Assembly: GCA_963930645.1 (NCBI GenBank)
Contig: OZ005652.1
Span: 317,483,152 to 317,547,151 of the forward strand
Length of the DNA: 64,000 bases
Direction: 5' to 3'
DNA from: Salticus scenicus
Taxonomy: Eukaryota > Arthropoda > Arachnida > Araneae > Salticidae
The position numbers and the translations under genes are program-made. Numbering within the stretch: the first letter of the stretch is position 1; each line of letters opens with the position of its first letter. Under the pieces are notes generated by a model, which saw nothing but the letters and a program-made list of their open reading frames with translations, searched no databases and had not been told where the DNA came from. Positions 1 to 11,218 of this stretch are shown in pieces.

Positions 1-1637
1 CAAAAATATTACTAGTATCCATGGTATTAAAAAGAAGCTGTTTATAATACTTTTTGCAAATAATTGCATAGTTATTAGCCGCCTTGCCAGCATAAGTAAT
101 AATGAATTTAGACTGTAAATCTAGAATTGCTGAATTAATTTCTTTGAAATTATAGTACTTGATATTAGAAAGATGGTGCAAATTATAAACTAAATCAAGT
201 TTAAATTTATCAAGTAACTTAAATTTCCACTCATTAAAAAATTCCACTTGTTTATTATAATCAATAGCAATTTTGTATATAAAGATATCCAAGTCTAAAT
301 TAAATTGAGTAATGATATCAATAAATTTTAATTTTGAAGGAATACGAAATTTAGTACCATACTTCATCAAAGATCTTAAAGTAAGATTTTCACAATATTG
401 ATATTGCCAGTAATAATATGACCGTGAGATGAATTGAAAAAAGATTTATATTTGGAATCAGAACAATAGCACGGAGGCTGTTCATTAGAAGTAAGAAATT
501 TAGCAAATTTATTGTAGTTAAATATTTTTCTTCCTAATGTAATATTGTATTTAAAAGTTTTTTGAATGACGAAGTTTTTTTATAGGAAACGGATTGGAAA
601 GATCATTAAGGATATTATGAATATGAAGTTTATTAAAAACAGGATGAGAAAAATTTACGACCAAGAGAGAGTTATTTATTTTTTGACAAGATTTTAAGTC
701 AAGTTTAATATTAAAACACTCAGCCCTATATTGTAAAATATAAAAAAATACATCACTGAAATGTGAATCAAAAGAATGAGAATGGAAAACTTTAAAATAT
801 TTAAGAAGAGACTTCTTTTTTATTCCAAATATAAAATTACGTATATCTTTCCAATTATAAGACTGAAGAAAAATACTTTCTAAGGATTTTAGATTTTGTA
901 ATATAGATGAAATGTCCAGAAGTTGGGAAAAAGACCTAGAAGAACCCCTAGAAGTTCTAGCAGTCTTTTTAAATAAAGAGTGATTTAATGTTGCATAAAT
1001 ATTACTGTAAAAATCAGTTTTTGAAACCTTGGAATAAACAATATGTTGTTTATTATATACATTAGAATTTAAACCAAAAGGATAAATTGTATTCAATGAT
1101 TTAATATATTGTGTTTCAAGTAAGAGACGCTCATTCAAATTCTTCTTAAAATTAAAAATTTTCACAGTAATATTATTAAAGTCATGTTGATGGAAATGCA
1201 TATTCAAAATTTGTTGTAAATTGACGTGATTTTTTAATATCAGATCGATGTAAGTTAATACGCTTGTGTAATGGATTACTAGTTTGACCAATATATATCA
1301 TATTGCATAAATTGCACTTGATAGAGTAAATGATATTAAAAGCCTTACAAAATGTAACATCAGAAGAGCTATCTCTAAAATGAGAAGCATCTGCAAGAGC
1401 ACAAGTAAGACACCTTGAAGAATTACATTTTTTGAAAAATAAATTTCGAAGAGGAGGATGATATAGGTAGCAGGATGACGATCCAGAGTAATCCCTATGC
1501 ATTACTCTGTACCGAGCACAAGACAAACCATGAGATTTGCCTTTTTTGCCAGGCGCTAAGAATTTACTAAGAACTACCATGTAATGAATAAAAAAGATAA
1601 ATATTAAAAATACTAGAAATATAGTAAATTTAGACAA
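1..1637 (-). pseudogene. Penelope-like retroelement, GIY-YIG domain ahead of RT (Naiad-type order), 5' part
   Basis: Reading down from 1637, the minus strand encodes a Cys-rich stretch (CNSSRCLTC), then IIYSIKCNLCNMIYIGQTSN and HRSDIKK, a GIY-YIG endonuclease with its first two motifs. After a frameshift in an A-run near 1220 it continues with ERLLLETQYI and YPFGLN, the end of that domain. Further frameshifts lie near 555 and 385. Between them is CYCSDSKYKSFFNSSHGHII, and from about 410 to base 1 comes LRSLMKYGTKFRIPSKL, then a long spacer and FIITYAGKAANNYAIICKKY, which starts the reverse transcriptase. The RT core lies beyond the left edge. In most Penelope-like elements GIY-YIG follows the RT; here it precedes it, as described for the Naiad group. 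Three frameshifts show this copy is dead. The assignment rests on motif order and remembered family features. Confidence 0.72.
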
Positions 1638-1639
1638 TA

Positions 1640-2235
1640 ATTATAAAAAGTATAAAAATTAAAAAAATTTAATTAAGCTTGCATAAATTCTATAATTAAA
1701 GCTTGATAAATTCCTATAAATAAATAAATATTTGTTCCTATAAATAAATAAATATTGCAGATTTATATAAATTCTGAAAATCCAGATTAATAAATATACA
1801 AAAATTGAAATTCTAGAGTAATAATGGTGCACAATTTAAAATTGGATGAAATTTGCATAGTTTAAATACAAAAACAAACCATTAAGTAGAAAAGTTTGAA
1901 AAAAGCATTAATATTTACAAAAAAGTATTCATAGCCATGATGAAAATTCTTCAATAATACATACAAAAATATATACAAAAATATGTTATTTAAATGAGAC
2001 CCTAAAAAAATTGAAAGACTGACAAATAATAATGAAGTAAAACTAACAATTTTACTAGTAAAAACATTAGATCGAAGATAAGGTATATATCAACAAAATA
2101 TAAGATTCAAATGGAAAAAGAATATACAACATAACAGAATATCAAAAAATAATGAAAGGATGAGAATTAAAAAATAATACCTAGAAACTTGCTAATTAAG
2201 TGATTAAAGTAGTTCGAAATGATCATTAAATTGCA
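1640..2235. other. AT-rich stretch upstream of the Penelope-like element
   Basis: No coding potential seen. A 20-bp-scale direct repeat (ctataaataaataaatatt) occurs twice near 1715-1756. It may include the 5' untranslated or LTR-like part of the Penelope-like element, but I cannot place a boundary. Confidence 0.4.
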
Positions 2236-2300
2236 AAACACTGAATGAGAATTGTAATACACTGAATGAGAATTGTAATACACTGAATGAGAATTGAAAT
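2236..2300. repeat. Tandem repeat, 3 units of about 21 bp
   Basis: The unit cactgaatgagaattg is repeated three times in succession with about 21-bp spacing, just before the TA/CA microsatellite. Confidence 0.85.
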
Positions 2301-2430
2301 AGTGTTATAAATAATAATAATACAACATAAAATGCGCAGATAGCAGCTATAAAATAATGTATTTCGAAATTTTTTGAAAATTAAAAATCTGCTTAAGTAA
2401 TAGCAAACATTGTGCATACACATAATGACA

Positions 2431-2432
2431 TA

Positions 2433-2512
<80 letters not shown>
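2431..2512. repeat. TA/CA microsatellite
   Basis: A run of ta dinucleotides interrupted by a short (ac)n block. It produces spurious reading frames rich in Ile and Tyr. Confidence 0.95.
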
Positions 2513-2515
<3 letters not shown>

Positions 2516-2890
2516 AAATAACTAAAGCCAGATGAAAAATTAATCCCAAAACACATGGGGGCCTTCATCAGGGGAGCTCCCCCCTGTAAGGAAAAGAATA
2601 TGAGAAGTTTCTGACGAAACGCTGGTAATTTAACCAAAAAACACGTTTCTAGCCCCCAACTTCTCACAGATGGAAGCAAAGATGAATGCTTTGTATTAAT
2701 TAAATTCGTTTGCTGTATGGTCTTGCTTCCATCTGTGAGAAGTTGGGGGCTAGAAACGTGTTTTTTTGGTTAAATTACCAGCGTTTCGTCAGAAACTTCT
2801 CATATTCCTTTCCCTACATGGGGGAGCTCACCTGATGAAGGCCCCCTTGTGTTTTGGGATTGAATTTTCATCTAACTTTAGTTATTTTGC
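2513..2890. mobile_element. Symmetric foldback (MITE-like) element
   Basis: Two arms of 169 bp (2513-2681 and 2722-2890) are inverted copies of each other around a 40-bp loop. The outer ends read gcaaaataactaaag and ctttagttattttgc, and the inner ends cagatggaagcaa and ttgcttccatctg. The arms differ by scattered substitutions and small indels. No reading frame and no clear target duplication is visible. The TA microsatellite directly to the left hides any TA duplication. The superfamily is unknown. Confidence 0.85.
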
Positions 2891-3015
2891 TTATTTATTA
2901 TAGTTTTATATTTCCTTTTGCTGCATTTGCGCATTGGTTTATAAAAACTCTGTTCTAGTTCTATATATTTAATAATTCAAGTTTTACTCCATCTTATATT
3001 TAAATTTTATGATAT

Positions 3016-3018
<3 letters not shown>

Positions 3019-3071
<53 letters not shown>
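3019..3071. repeat. (TA)n microsatellite
   Basis: Uninterrupted ta dinucleotides ending at the left terminus of the mariner-type element, whose TA target duplication merges with it. Confidence 0.95.
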
Positions 3072-3074
<3 letters not shown>

Positions 3075-3391
3075 GGTGATCAATTTAAAAGAGTACCCGT
3101 CGGTTTTCTTATTACCCTTGAATATCACGGATGTGACAACTATTCTAACACTAAACTATAATTGTTTGAACCTTGTTTAAGTGTGGGAGACAATTTCCAA
3201 CACAGCTGGACTGTTACAACTTTATTTGTGAGGTAAAACAGGTATGGAGACGCACAATGTTATTTAATCATGTGATAATTTTGTTTATGAAAAACAAAAT
3301 GTAATTCAAATTTTTTACATTATCATTCCTACATTACGTTTACATTATCATTATAATTTTTACATTATCATTTCATAAGGGTTTCCAGAGA

Positions 3392-3544
3392 AGTCCTGCA
3401 AACATCGATGAATTAAAACAGATCAAAAATGAAGAAATTTCGTCGATAACACCAACAATGCTCCGAAGTGTGTCAGAAAACTTGGTTCGACGTGTTCATG
3501 TTTGCATTCAAAATGGTGGCGAACATTTTCAACATTTTCTGTAA
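3392..3544 (+). pseudogene. C-terminal remnant of a mariner-type transposase
   Basis: An open stretch of about 50 codons reads SPANIDELKQIKNEEISSIT, then LRSVSENLVRRVHVCIQNGG and EHFQHFL before a TAA stop at 3542-3544. An alpha-helical tail of the form 'LRRV..N...R...C....GGHF..LL' closes a family of arthropod mariner-like transposases. The catalytic domain is absent, so this is a relic of an internally deleted element. The TAA stop is also the first three bases of the target site used by the hAT MITE that follows. The tail at the 40-kb element (FDASGKNFEYLL) is similar in kind, not identical. Confidence 0.7.
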
Positions 3545-3549
3545 GGAAT

Positions 3550-3719
3550 CAGGGTTGCCAAATTTCATCTTTTTTTTATTCAATAGTCACCAATAATTTT
3601 GGGAAGTGATATTTGATATACATAATACACTATCAATCTTCGAAGTGATTAGTCAAACGTTACAATTAAAAATTATTGGAGACTATTGAATAAAAAAAAG
3701 ACGAAATTTGGCAACCCTG
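3550..3719. mobile_element. hAT-type MITE, nested, with perfect 8-bp target duplication
   Basis: 170 bp bounded by CAGGGTTGCC and GGCAACCCTG, with TAAGGAAT directly before (3542-3549) and after (3720-3727). The inverted arms extend about 40 bp. An 8-bp duplication with a CAGGG start is the hAT signature. It has no coding sequence, so it would have been moved in trans. It sits inside the mariner-type element and is therefore younger. Confidence 0.93.
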
Positions 3720-3982
3720 TAAGGAATGACAATGTAAAAATTTTGAATTAAATTATGTTTTTCAAAAATAAAATTATCACAGAATTAAGTAACACTGTGC
3801 ATCTCTATTTCTGTTTCACCTCACAAATAAAGTTGTAACAGTCCAACAGTGTTAGAAATTGTCTCCGACACTTAAACAAGGTTCAAACAATTATACTTCA
3901 GTGTCAGAATAGTTGCAACATCCGTCAGATTTAAGGGAAATAAGAAGAACCAACGGGTACACTTTAAACCGATCACCCTGTA

Positions 3983-5154
3983 TATATAAATCTGGCGTGG
4001 CATTTACATTATTTTCTCTTAACCTACATTAACATAAAATAATTATAGAAGAAACTTCGCATATTTTCTGGTGTATTTTAACAATTTTTGAAGAATAAAT
4101 AAATAATAATATTTCCAAATAATTTGACTGTAATTCGCACAATGACTGTTAAGAAATATTTCATTTTTAAAAACTATAAATTTCAATAAAAACTGCGTTA
4201 AATATAACTGTTCATAAAGATATTCGGATTGCCTGAATAAAAATTGATGCAAAAGAAGTTGTATTAGTTCGGTCATTTCCGGTCATGTTCTAAGTTCGTT
4301 ATTAAAAGATGGCTACCGCAAGTCACTATAATTAGGTGGGTCATTAATTAGTCAGTAATTTATTGCTGTAATTTAGTAATGAAATAAGTGAGAAAAATTG
4401 AGGTAATTTCTTTTCTTGTATCCGTACAGACTTTATCGTTTATAAATTATCTCCCTATAAATATTATCTTTGCTCTTTTTTTTTTTTTTTCACCGCTTGG
4501 TAAGATATAATATACAGTCGGGTCTCTATTTAATGAACCCTTACTTTGCGAATTTCTCTGTTTTATGAACCAAGCAAGATTATCGTAAGAAATTTCTTGT
4601 AAAATAACCTTCAAATTACGAAATGCGTTCTCTATTTAAAGAATATTTTTCTTCGTGATATACAATTTTTTTAAAACTTTATTTCTGAAACATATCCCTT
4701 TTATTACACACACTTTGTAGCATATAATTAATTAAAACTGGGTTTTATCAAAAACCATTTTTAAACGAGACCTCGTAAATAGTAACTCAGTTGGATATTT
4801 TGAACAAGATTAAAAATAAAAACAATATAGCAAAAGATTTCAATGAAGTTGAAAATTCAAACGGTCAGTGTAGCTGAAATTAACGAACCAACACATATTA
4901 ATAAATAAAAGACTCTTGAAACATAATTCGATTTGAATCATAGTTTAATGGGAATAAAATGATACTTTTAAAAAATTAAAGAACACGCTTTTATAGAAAT
5001 GTGAACTGAAAAGCGCAAAATATCTATCTTAGCATTAAAATGCAGGGTAAGAGAAAATCGCGTGAGTGACACACCATATTATTTACATACACTTAAATGT
5101 TTAATTAAATAATTTAGAATTAAACAAAAACCATTTTTAAAAAATCTCTCCTGA
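3983..5154. other. No recognisable gene or element
   Basis: AT-rich DNA. Open frames here (for example 4043-4276 on the minus strand) have low-complexity composition and no recognisable domain. Confidence 0.6.
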
Positions 5155-5228
5155 CTGGGCTCGAACGTTAGACCTTTAGGTTCATAGCCCGGAACTTTAC
5201 CTCACAGCCACAGCGCTCACGTAGGGAA
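5155..5228 (-). repeat. tRNA-like sequence, probable SINE head
   Basis: On the minus strand the sequence has a Pol III A-box-like TGTGGCTGTGAGGTAAAG, a plausible anticodon arm with loop CTATGAA, and a B-box-like GTTCGAGCCC. No functional tRNA can be drawn cleanly. A tRNA-derived SINE or tRNA pseudogene is the likelier reading. Confidence 0.5.
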
Positions 5229-6138
5229 AGTCTTTTTTTTACAATATAGATTTTCTGTTTGCTCCCAGAGCGGTTACAAACATACATACATACAGGTAAA
5301 GCTAATAAAAGCGTGTTAAAAAAAAAAAAAAAAACAACCCTGATGAATCTGTTAAAACAGTGCAAAGAAGCCAGACATATTGTGAAAGAAAACTTTTTTT
5401 CAAACAGAATTAATAGACTTTTTCGTCTGAAATTAAAATGGAGGACGCTTATGATTATGTTCCTAAATTTATTCTACTGCAAGGAATATGGTAATATTAT
5501 AAAATATTAGAAGGGCACAATTCCACAAATACTGGAATTTTAGCTACAATAAAAATATTATATTTAAAAGCAATGAATTAATATATTTTCGGACTGTATT
5601 ATTATTATTATTATTATTATTATCTCTTAATAATAAATCCTTGGTTTCCTGAGTGTAACACTTGAAATGGATGTCATAGCTACAACAATGTATTCGAATA
5701 AAGAAAGTAAAAATTTATCCATGGTTTCCGTATGTGCATTTCAAATGAATAAAATAATGAAAAAGATAATTTAATGGAAGAAATTTCATCACAATTACAA
5801 CATTTAGAAAAAATAAAATAAAATTTTATCCATGTTTTGCATGGATTTGGAAAATTCGTTTGTTGATTCAAATATTAAATTAAATATGTAAATTTTATTG
5901 GTTCATATACAAAGATAATTTATTTAAAAAAAATATTTCAGTTTAGTGTATAATGCATTTATTATCATCGCAGAAGACAAAGCATGAATAACCAAATTTT
6001 TTTCCAATTTTTTTTTATCAATTAAAAAAAGAAAGGAAAAAAAAATGAATAAAACTGAACAATTTCTATTTTTATGATGAATTGTTTCTGTTGCTATGGG
6101 GAATTTTAATAAATCAGGGGAAATAATAACAAATTAAG
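5229..6138. other. No gene seen; simple repeats
   Basis: Contains an A-run at 5318-5334 and an (att)n run near 5597-5634. Open frames are short and featureless. Confidence 0.6.
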
Positions 6139-6140
6139 TA

Positions 6141-6358
6141 CAGTTGGTAACAAAAGTGACCGAACACTAGCAAAAATTTCTATGTAAAAAAAAAAAATTA
6201 CACTTCATACGGTTTTGTTAAATAAATCCTTGTCGAATCCTGTTCTTAGTCAGTGTAAGAACATGATTCGACAAGGATTTGTTTAACAAAACAGTATTAA
6301 CTCTACTTTTTTTATATAGGAATTTTTGCTAGTGTTCGGGCACTTTTGTTACCGGCTG
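6141..6358. mobile_element. Palindromic TA-flanked MITE, family P, copy 1
   Basis: The ends are CAGTTGGTAACAAAAGTG and its near-complement CACTTTTGTTACCGGCTG, flanked by TA (6139-6140, 6359-6360). Almost the whole 218 bp is one inverted repeat: gattcgacaaggattt appears near the centre as a mirror copy of aaatccttgtcgaatc. Two related copies are at 45599-45810 and 46518-46690. The TA duplication and TIR style indicate a Tc1/mariner-mobilised MITE. Confidence 0.9.
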
Positions 6359-6360
6359 TA

Positions 6361-8242
6361 TGTAGAATTCAGCCACGTTGCGAGAAACTATAATAATGTA
6401 AATAAATAAATTAGACACGTGGTTATAAAATGGGAGTTAAACGATCATGATGTTATTTTTAATTTCTTGGAGCTGTTTGGACTTTAAAACATGTGATGTA
6501 TTGTATACTTTTAATAGAATTTCAGGCTGGATATTAATCATGATATTTTTTTCCAAATTTGCCTAATTTCAACTTATCCAAATACAGCATAAGATGTATT
6601 TTCTAAACATTGTTTCAAAACTTTCGTACTTTTTATATTATTTTTAATATCCTCAATCATGAGGGATTCCGCTGTGTTTTTTTCGGAATCTCTTCAGCCA
6701 GAAACTGAATGTTTGGTTTAAAAATTCCTCATTCAAGTTCGGATTCACTACGCTATTAAAACTGATTCAAATTTATTAAATGGAGAAGTGTAAAATGACG
6801 GAAATTAGGGGAGTTTCTCGTATAATATGGAAAACACTCGAGCTAGAAACTTCATATCTGCTTTGAAAAATCTTTAAGTTTACATTTACTACGTCTTTAA
6901 AAAGTTTCTGAAATACCTTAAGGGGCGAGAGAAATGAAATGGGAAACTTTTATTCATATTATATCACTTTTTCTTTTAGGGAAGATTAGGATTTACTGAA
7001 TATTCCGGCTAATATTAAATAAAATTTAAATTATTTTTTTAAATCAGTTTTTTCACCTGTTACCAAAAAATAGCTGTGCTTGATGTCATAAATACGTCTT
7101 TTTATTTGGAATAATTAATTTTTTTTTTTGGATGTCATTTATTATACAAGTTATTTGGAATCATGAAATAGTTTAGGTAAAACTTTTTACTGATATCTGC
7201 AGTAGATAATGGCTTACAAACAGAAAATTAAAACCGTTGTATCAGTCTCTAATATGATTTTCTTCTTCGAATTTCTGGCCAGTTTCCAGAAAGGTTAATA
7301 GATGGCAGTAAGTGTTCTAAAGTAAGGGTTGCTATTAGAGTAAGAGCAGAAAGAGTTCGAAATTCAATAAGTGTTATAATAACTTATTAAAATAAAATAT
7401 AGAGCCAATCATGATTCTCATCTCTCAAAGAAAAAAAGTTTGTGTTTTATTATATATTTTGTTTTTTATTCAATTTTGTGCGGACACCTGAAGATTTTAT
7501 TTTTTTAAATTGAAAACTACTGACAAACGTGTTTCAAATTATCACAGATCTGTGGTTTAACCATAGATCTGTGATAGTTTAACGATACGCATATTGTTCT
7601 TTTGAAAGATACGCATATTGAAAATTTATAATCACCCCTCGGGGATACTGACCCCAGAGTATATGCGATGACCCTACATATGCAATTTATTTATTTATTC
7701 ATTTATTTATTTTTTGGCTGACTATTACTATTAGAAATACATTTCATTTTAAATTTCACATTGAAAAAATAAAAATAATTCTCATTATGTACGAAATTTT
7801 GTTCTAAACTGTCATATTAAATATTTTGAAAAGATGGAATGACAGCGCTATTTACTGAGCGATAGATCACAAAATATAATCAGCGCAATTTTGGTCAAGG
7901 TCTAACTAAATATCGAATTTGGTTAAATTTAGTCCACTGGTTTGTGAGATACAGCGTCTAAAAATTTTTTTATGCACACACGCAAAGACAGAAATTTTCT
8001 AAAAATGGTCAAATCGTGTTCGAGACATCTCAAGACATTTTAATCTATCTAAAACCAGAGATAAAAAATTCTCATATATACAAAAGAAAGTAAAAAGAAA
8101 AAAGTCATAAATTTCATGGCAATTTGAGAAGAAACTATAGCTTGTTATACAATTTTAAATAAAAGAAATCTAGTAGGGCACTCACACTACTTTTCTTTAC
8201 ACTGTATTAATGCAAATGCATATTATTACCGTTTAAAGTGTA

Positions 8243-8244
<2 letters not shown>
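6361..8244. other. No gene seen; one small palindrome
   Basis: AT-rich DNA. A compact hairpin lies at about 7540-7575 (atcacagatctgtgg mirrored by ccatagatctgtgat). The part from 7480 to 8110 has the look of an old repeat, but I cannot define its ends. Confidence 0.5.

Positions 8245-8281
<37 letters not shown>
8245..8281. repeat. (TA)n microsatellite
   Basis: A pure ta dinucleotide run. Confidence 0.95.
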
Positions 8282-8283
<2 letters not shown>

Positions 8284-8356
8284 ATAATGTATTTAATTAA
8301 GAATATTAAGAAAAACGTAAAACGCACATTTTGAAACGAATGAGATATATCGGAAT

Positions 8357-8520
8357 CAGGGGTGCAAGATTTTCTGTCTCAAGAACACTCACATCAGTAC
8401 ATTTATAATATTTTCGGCATACTCAATTACAATAAATGACAGCACAAATAAGAGAGAAAATATTGATAAAGAATACTGGGGACAGTGTTCCGTCTTGAGA
8501 CGGAAACTCTTGCACCCCTG
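8357..8520. mobile_element. hAT-type MITE with perfect 8-bp target duplication
   Basis: 164 bp with ends CAGGGGTGCAAGA and TCTTGCACCCCTG, flanked by ATCGGAAT at 8349-8356 and 8521-8528. The arms extend inward through a GTCTCAAGA / TCTTGAGAC pair. No coding sequence. Confidence 0.93.
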
Positions 8521-8704
8521 ATCGGAATTCTTGTGAGTGGTCTCTTAAGGGTATTCTATATAAAACACACTTTTGTGTAAAAAATATACGTTCATTCAAT
8601 TTTGTATAGTGCAGTTAAAAGATGAGCTGTATCGATAAGAAAGTTTGCTCTTCGACGTAATGTATTTGAGTGTTTTTTAAGTACCTTTACACGATTAAAA
8701 CAAG

Positions 8705-8870
8705 GAAAACTACATCGTCTAGAACGCCAAAGAGAGAGAGAGAAAAAAAAATTGGAAAGCAGACAGCTGTTTCGATAGCATTTAGCGTATCTTCTTTAGT
8801 GCATGTTGCACTGAAAATGATACACTAAAAGCTACCGAAACAGCTGTCAACATTCTAGACGTTTTAATTT
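8705..8870. mobile_element. Short inverted-repeat element
   Basis: Outer arms cgtctagaacg and cattctagacg, inner arms cagctgtttcgatagc and gctaccgaaacagctg, around a centre with related tatc/gata steps. The target duplication and superfamily could not be determined. A GA run interrupts the left arm. Confidence 0.6.
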
Positions 8871-9583
8871 TCTATTAAGCCGCCTATTACTACCTGTACA
8901 CGAATATTTTTTTTTTTGTTTGGATAAAATGTTTCATATAACATCTCCATATGATATAGATTTAGATTATCGAGTTTGTTTTTCCTATTTCAGAGGTTCC
9001 CAAAGCATGTAGTTATATCAAAAACTGAATTACGAAAATTTGACACCAGAAGATACTTTCTTTACCATATATGAGTAAAAGGAAGTAAAACTGCAAAAAT
9101 ACAACGTAGTTAAATGTATTGCAGCAAAATTCAACGAAATAGTGTGTTAAAATAAAACATGAAAATTTTGCCAGCAAACAACAAAAGTTGTAAAAATGTA
9201 CACATGAATTGTTTCGGATCGAAATAATTAGGCACGGCCCTTCATAATGCCTAGAGGTAAGCAGAAGTGTATGAGGAATGATTTTATGTCTTTTTAAGAC
9301 TATTAAACAATTTTCTAAAAGTGTTCAGTCGTGGAATAACTAATTATATATGTTATACAATAATGAAACGGTATGCTTTCGCTGTTATTACAATTCTATG
9401 TTGTGAAATTTTTGTAAAAATGTCACTAAATACCAGCTTTAAATTGAATGTCTTACCAAATTACATTAGCACTGTAAAGCATGAAAAATGTCGTTTAGTT
9501 GAAACTATGTGTTTCTTTTATATTTTTTGGTGAAAATAACGAATTTGTAATTATTTTTTTATTACCCACCATTTTCCCCGAAA

Positions 9584-9860
9584 TTGCATTTTAGCTTTTT
9601 ACGTATGATGAAATGCTTTCGTCTTATAGGTTGTAAAATGTCATCAAAACTACACTTTTTTTACTCACATCTGAACTTCTTTCTTCAAAACCTTGGCGCA
9701 ATTAATGATGAGCATGGGGAAAGGTTTCACCAGGATATCTCTATGTTTAAAAAGTGTTTCAGTGGGCAATGGAATGGAAGTATTCTAGCTGAATATTGCT
9801 GGTCTACTATCAGGGACATACCAATAGATGCTTCAAGAGGAAAAAGAAAAAAAAAATGTG
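9584..9860 (+). pseudogene. Fragment of a widespread transposon-associated protein of unknown function
   Basis: From about 9608 the frame reads GCKMSSKLHFFYSHLNFF, then NLGAINDEHGERFHQDIS and WNGSILAEYCWSTIRD. From memory, this block (GC-MSLKIHFLHSHLDFF, DEHGERFHQDI, ADYCW..RD) belongs to long proteins repeated many times in cnidarian and arthropod genomes, always without known function and usually inside repeats. Only this C-terminal piece of about 75 codons is left; I looked for the part that normally precedes it in the 600 bases upstream and did not find it. Codons after RGKRKKK look like vector-less read-through. The protein could be part of an unclassified transposon or an associated orphan ORF. 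The match is from recall and needs a search. Confidence 0.55.
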
Positions 9861-11187
9861 TTTGCGTTTTTTATAATCAAGTCGCTGATACATTTTTCTG
9901 TAACCAATATGTTTATATACGAAAAGTGTGTCTCCTATAAAAATAGTAGGTGATGAACCATTTTGGTTTTGATATATAAATCAAGCACCTTTTGTTTATA
10001 CAGAATAACATACTTTCATATAAGTGACAGAAAAAAAAAGTTTAATTTCGTTGTACAGTGTAGCATAACAAAAGGAATATTTTTTGAATATGCAGAGGAA
10101 ATGTACAAGTTTGTATTTTAAATATATTATAATGTACATTACTCTTTTTTAACGGTACATTTCACAGAAGGAACTTTTGTTAGCAGCTCTACATTCACAT
10201 TTGAACTTTGGTACGAAGATGAAAGTTTTTCTATATTGGTAGTCTTCTCGGATATGATATATTTTAGTAAAGCATTCCATCAATTACATCCAACAGAAAA
10301 GAATTTATTCAACTAATTGTAGATAGCCTCGCATATTTTCTATAAATTGTATATTTATCACATAGTATATTTACTGCACAAATACTATTATCCAAAAAAT
10401 AATTTTCGTTGATTAATAATGCTTAAAAAATAAAATATTTAAAAGTAATTGGCAGTGATTTGTGACAGATGTGAAAAATGGACAGATATAGGCAATTCTT
10501 CTGACTATGTTTTAGATTTTTTCTACACTATGGTCCTACAGAAAATATTTGCACTGCATATATAGTTTATTTACAGAGAAAAGCAAATTAATTCGTATAT
10601 ATTATGGTTCACTGTACGAACTTATATGAACTTTAATAATATAATACTCAATTATGCTAATATACTTAACACTTTTGTTTATTTACTGAATTATTCACCG
10701 ATTCAGATTTGTTAAAACGCCGGTTTTTTACTAAATATTCGAAAAATCGAGCGATGTCACTCCAGATTTTATTTATATTTGAACTGAAGAGATGATTCGA
10801 ACTGAAGAGATGATTCGAACTGAAACGATGAGAACATAATATATTTGTGAAATTGTCATTCTTTTTCTTCTTCTTCTCCTTGCCGTGCGAAAACTATGTA
10901 TAACAAGGGCAATTCAAACTTGAATATGATAGAATATTATTTATCATGTTCATTGATCTTGAATTATGGAAAAAAATCCCTTTTATCAACACATGGTTAT
11001 TAGAAATTATACTTTTGAATTCACAATTTGCAACAGCAGCGATATACTGTAGGAGAAATTTTCATCAGATACTACACACTTCTGTCATTTATTTGCCAGA
11101 CAGGGGAAAATTCGAGTCGTGGTTCATGCATGGATATTTGTAGTGGATCAAATAGATCTTAACTCGTAGGTTTCAATCTAATGAGAC

Positions 11188-11218
<31 letters not shown>

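Larger units (their letters stand above)
3072..3980 (+). mobile_element. Mariner-type element, internally deleted, very long TIRs
   Basis: The element starts CAGGGTGATC and ends GATCACCCTG, and is flanked on both sides by TA, the Tc1/mariner target duplication. The inverted repeats extend about 260 bp inward (roughly 3072-3330 and 3728-3980) with moderate divergence. Between them remain only the C-terminal codons of a transposase, followed by a nested hAT MITE. It shares the CAGGGTG start and the type of C-terminal tail with the longer element at 40128-41483, so it is probably a deletion derivative of a related family. Confidence 0.85.

Noticed and set aside
2226..2679. Open frames rich in Ile-Tyr over the TA/CA run
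   Set aside because: They are translations of a microsatellite and of a foldback arm, with no coding character.
2513..2890. Hammerhead ribozyme, because ctgatga and ctgacgaaac occur in the foldback and Penelope-like elements often carry hammerheads
   Set aside because: I could not find the required order CTGATGA - stem II - GAAA - stem III - cleavage site on either strand.
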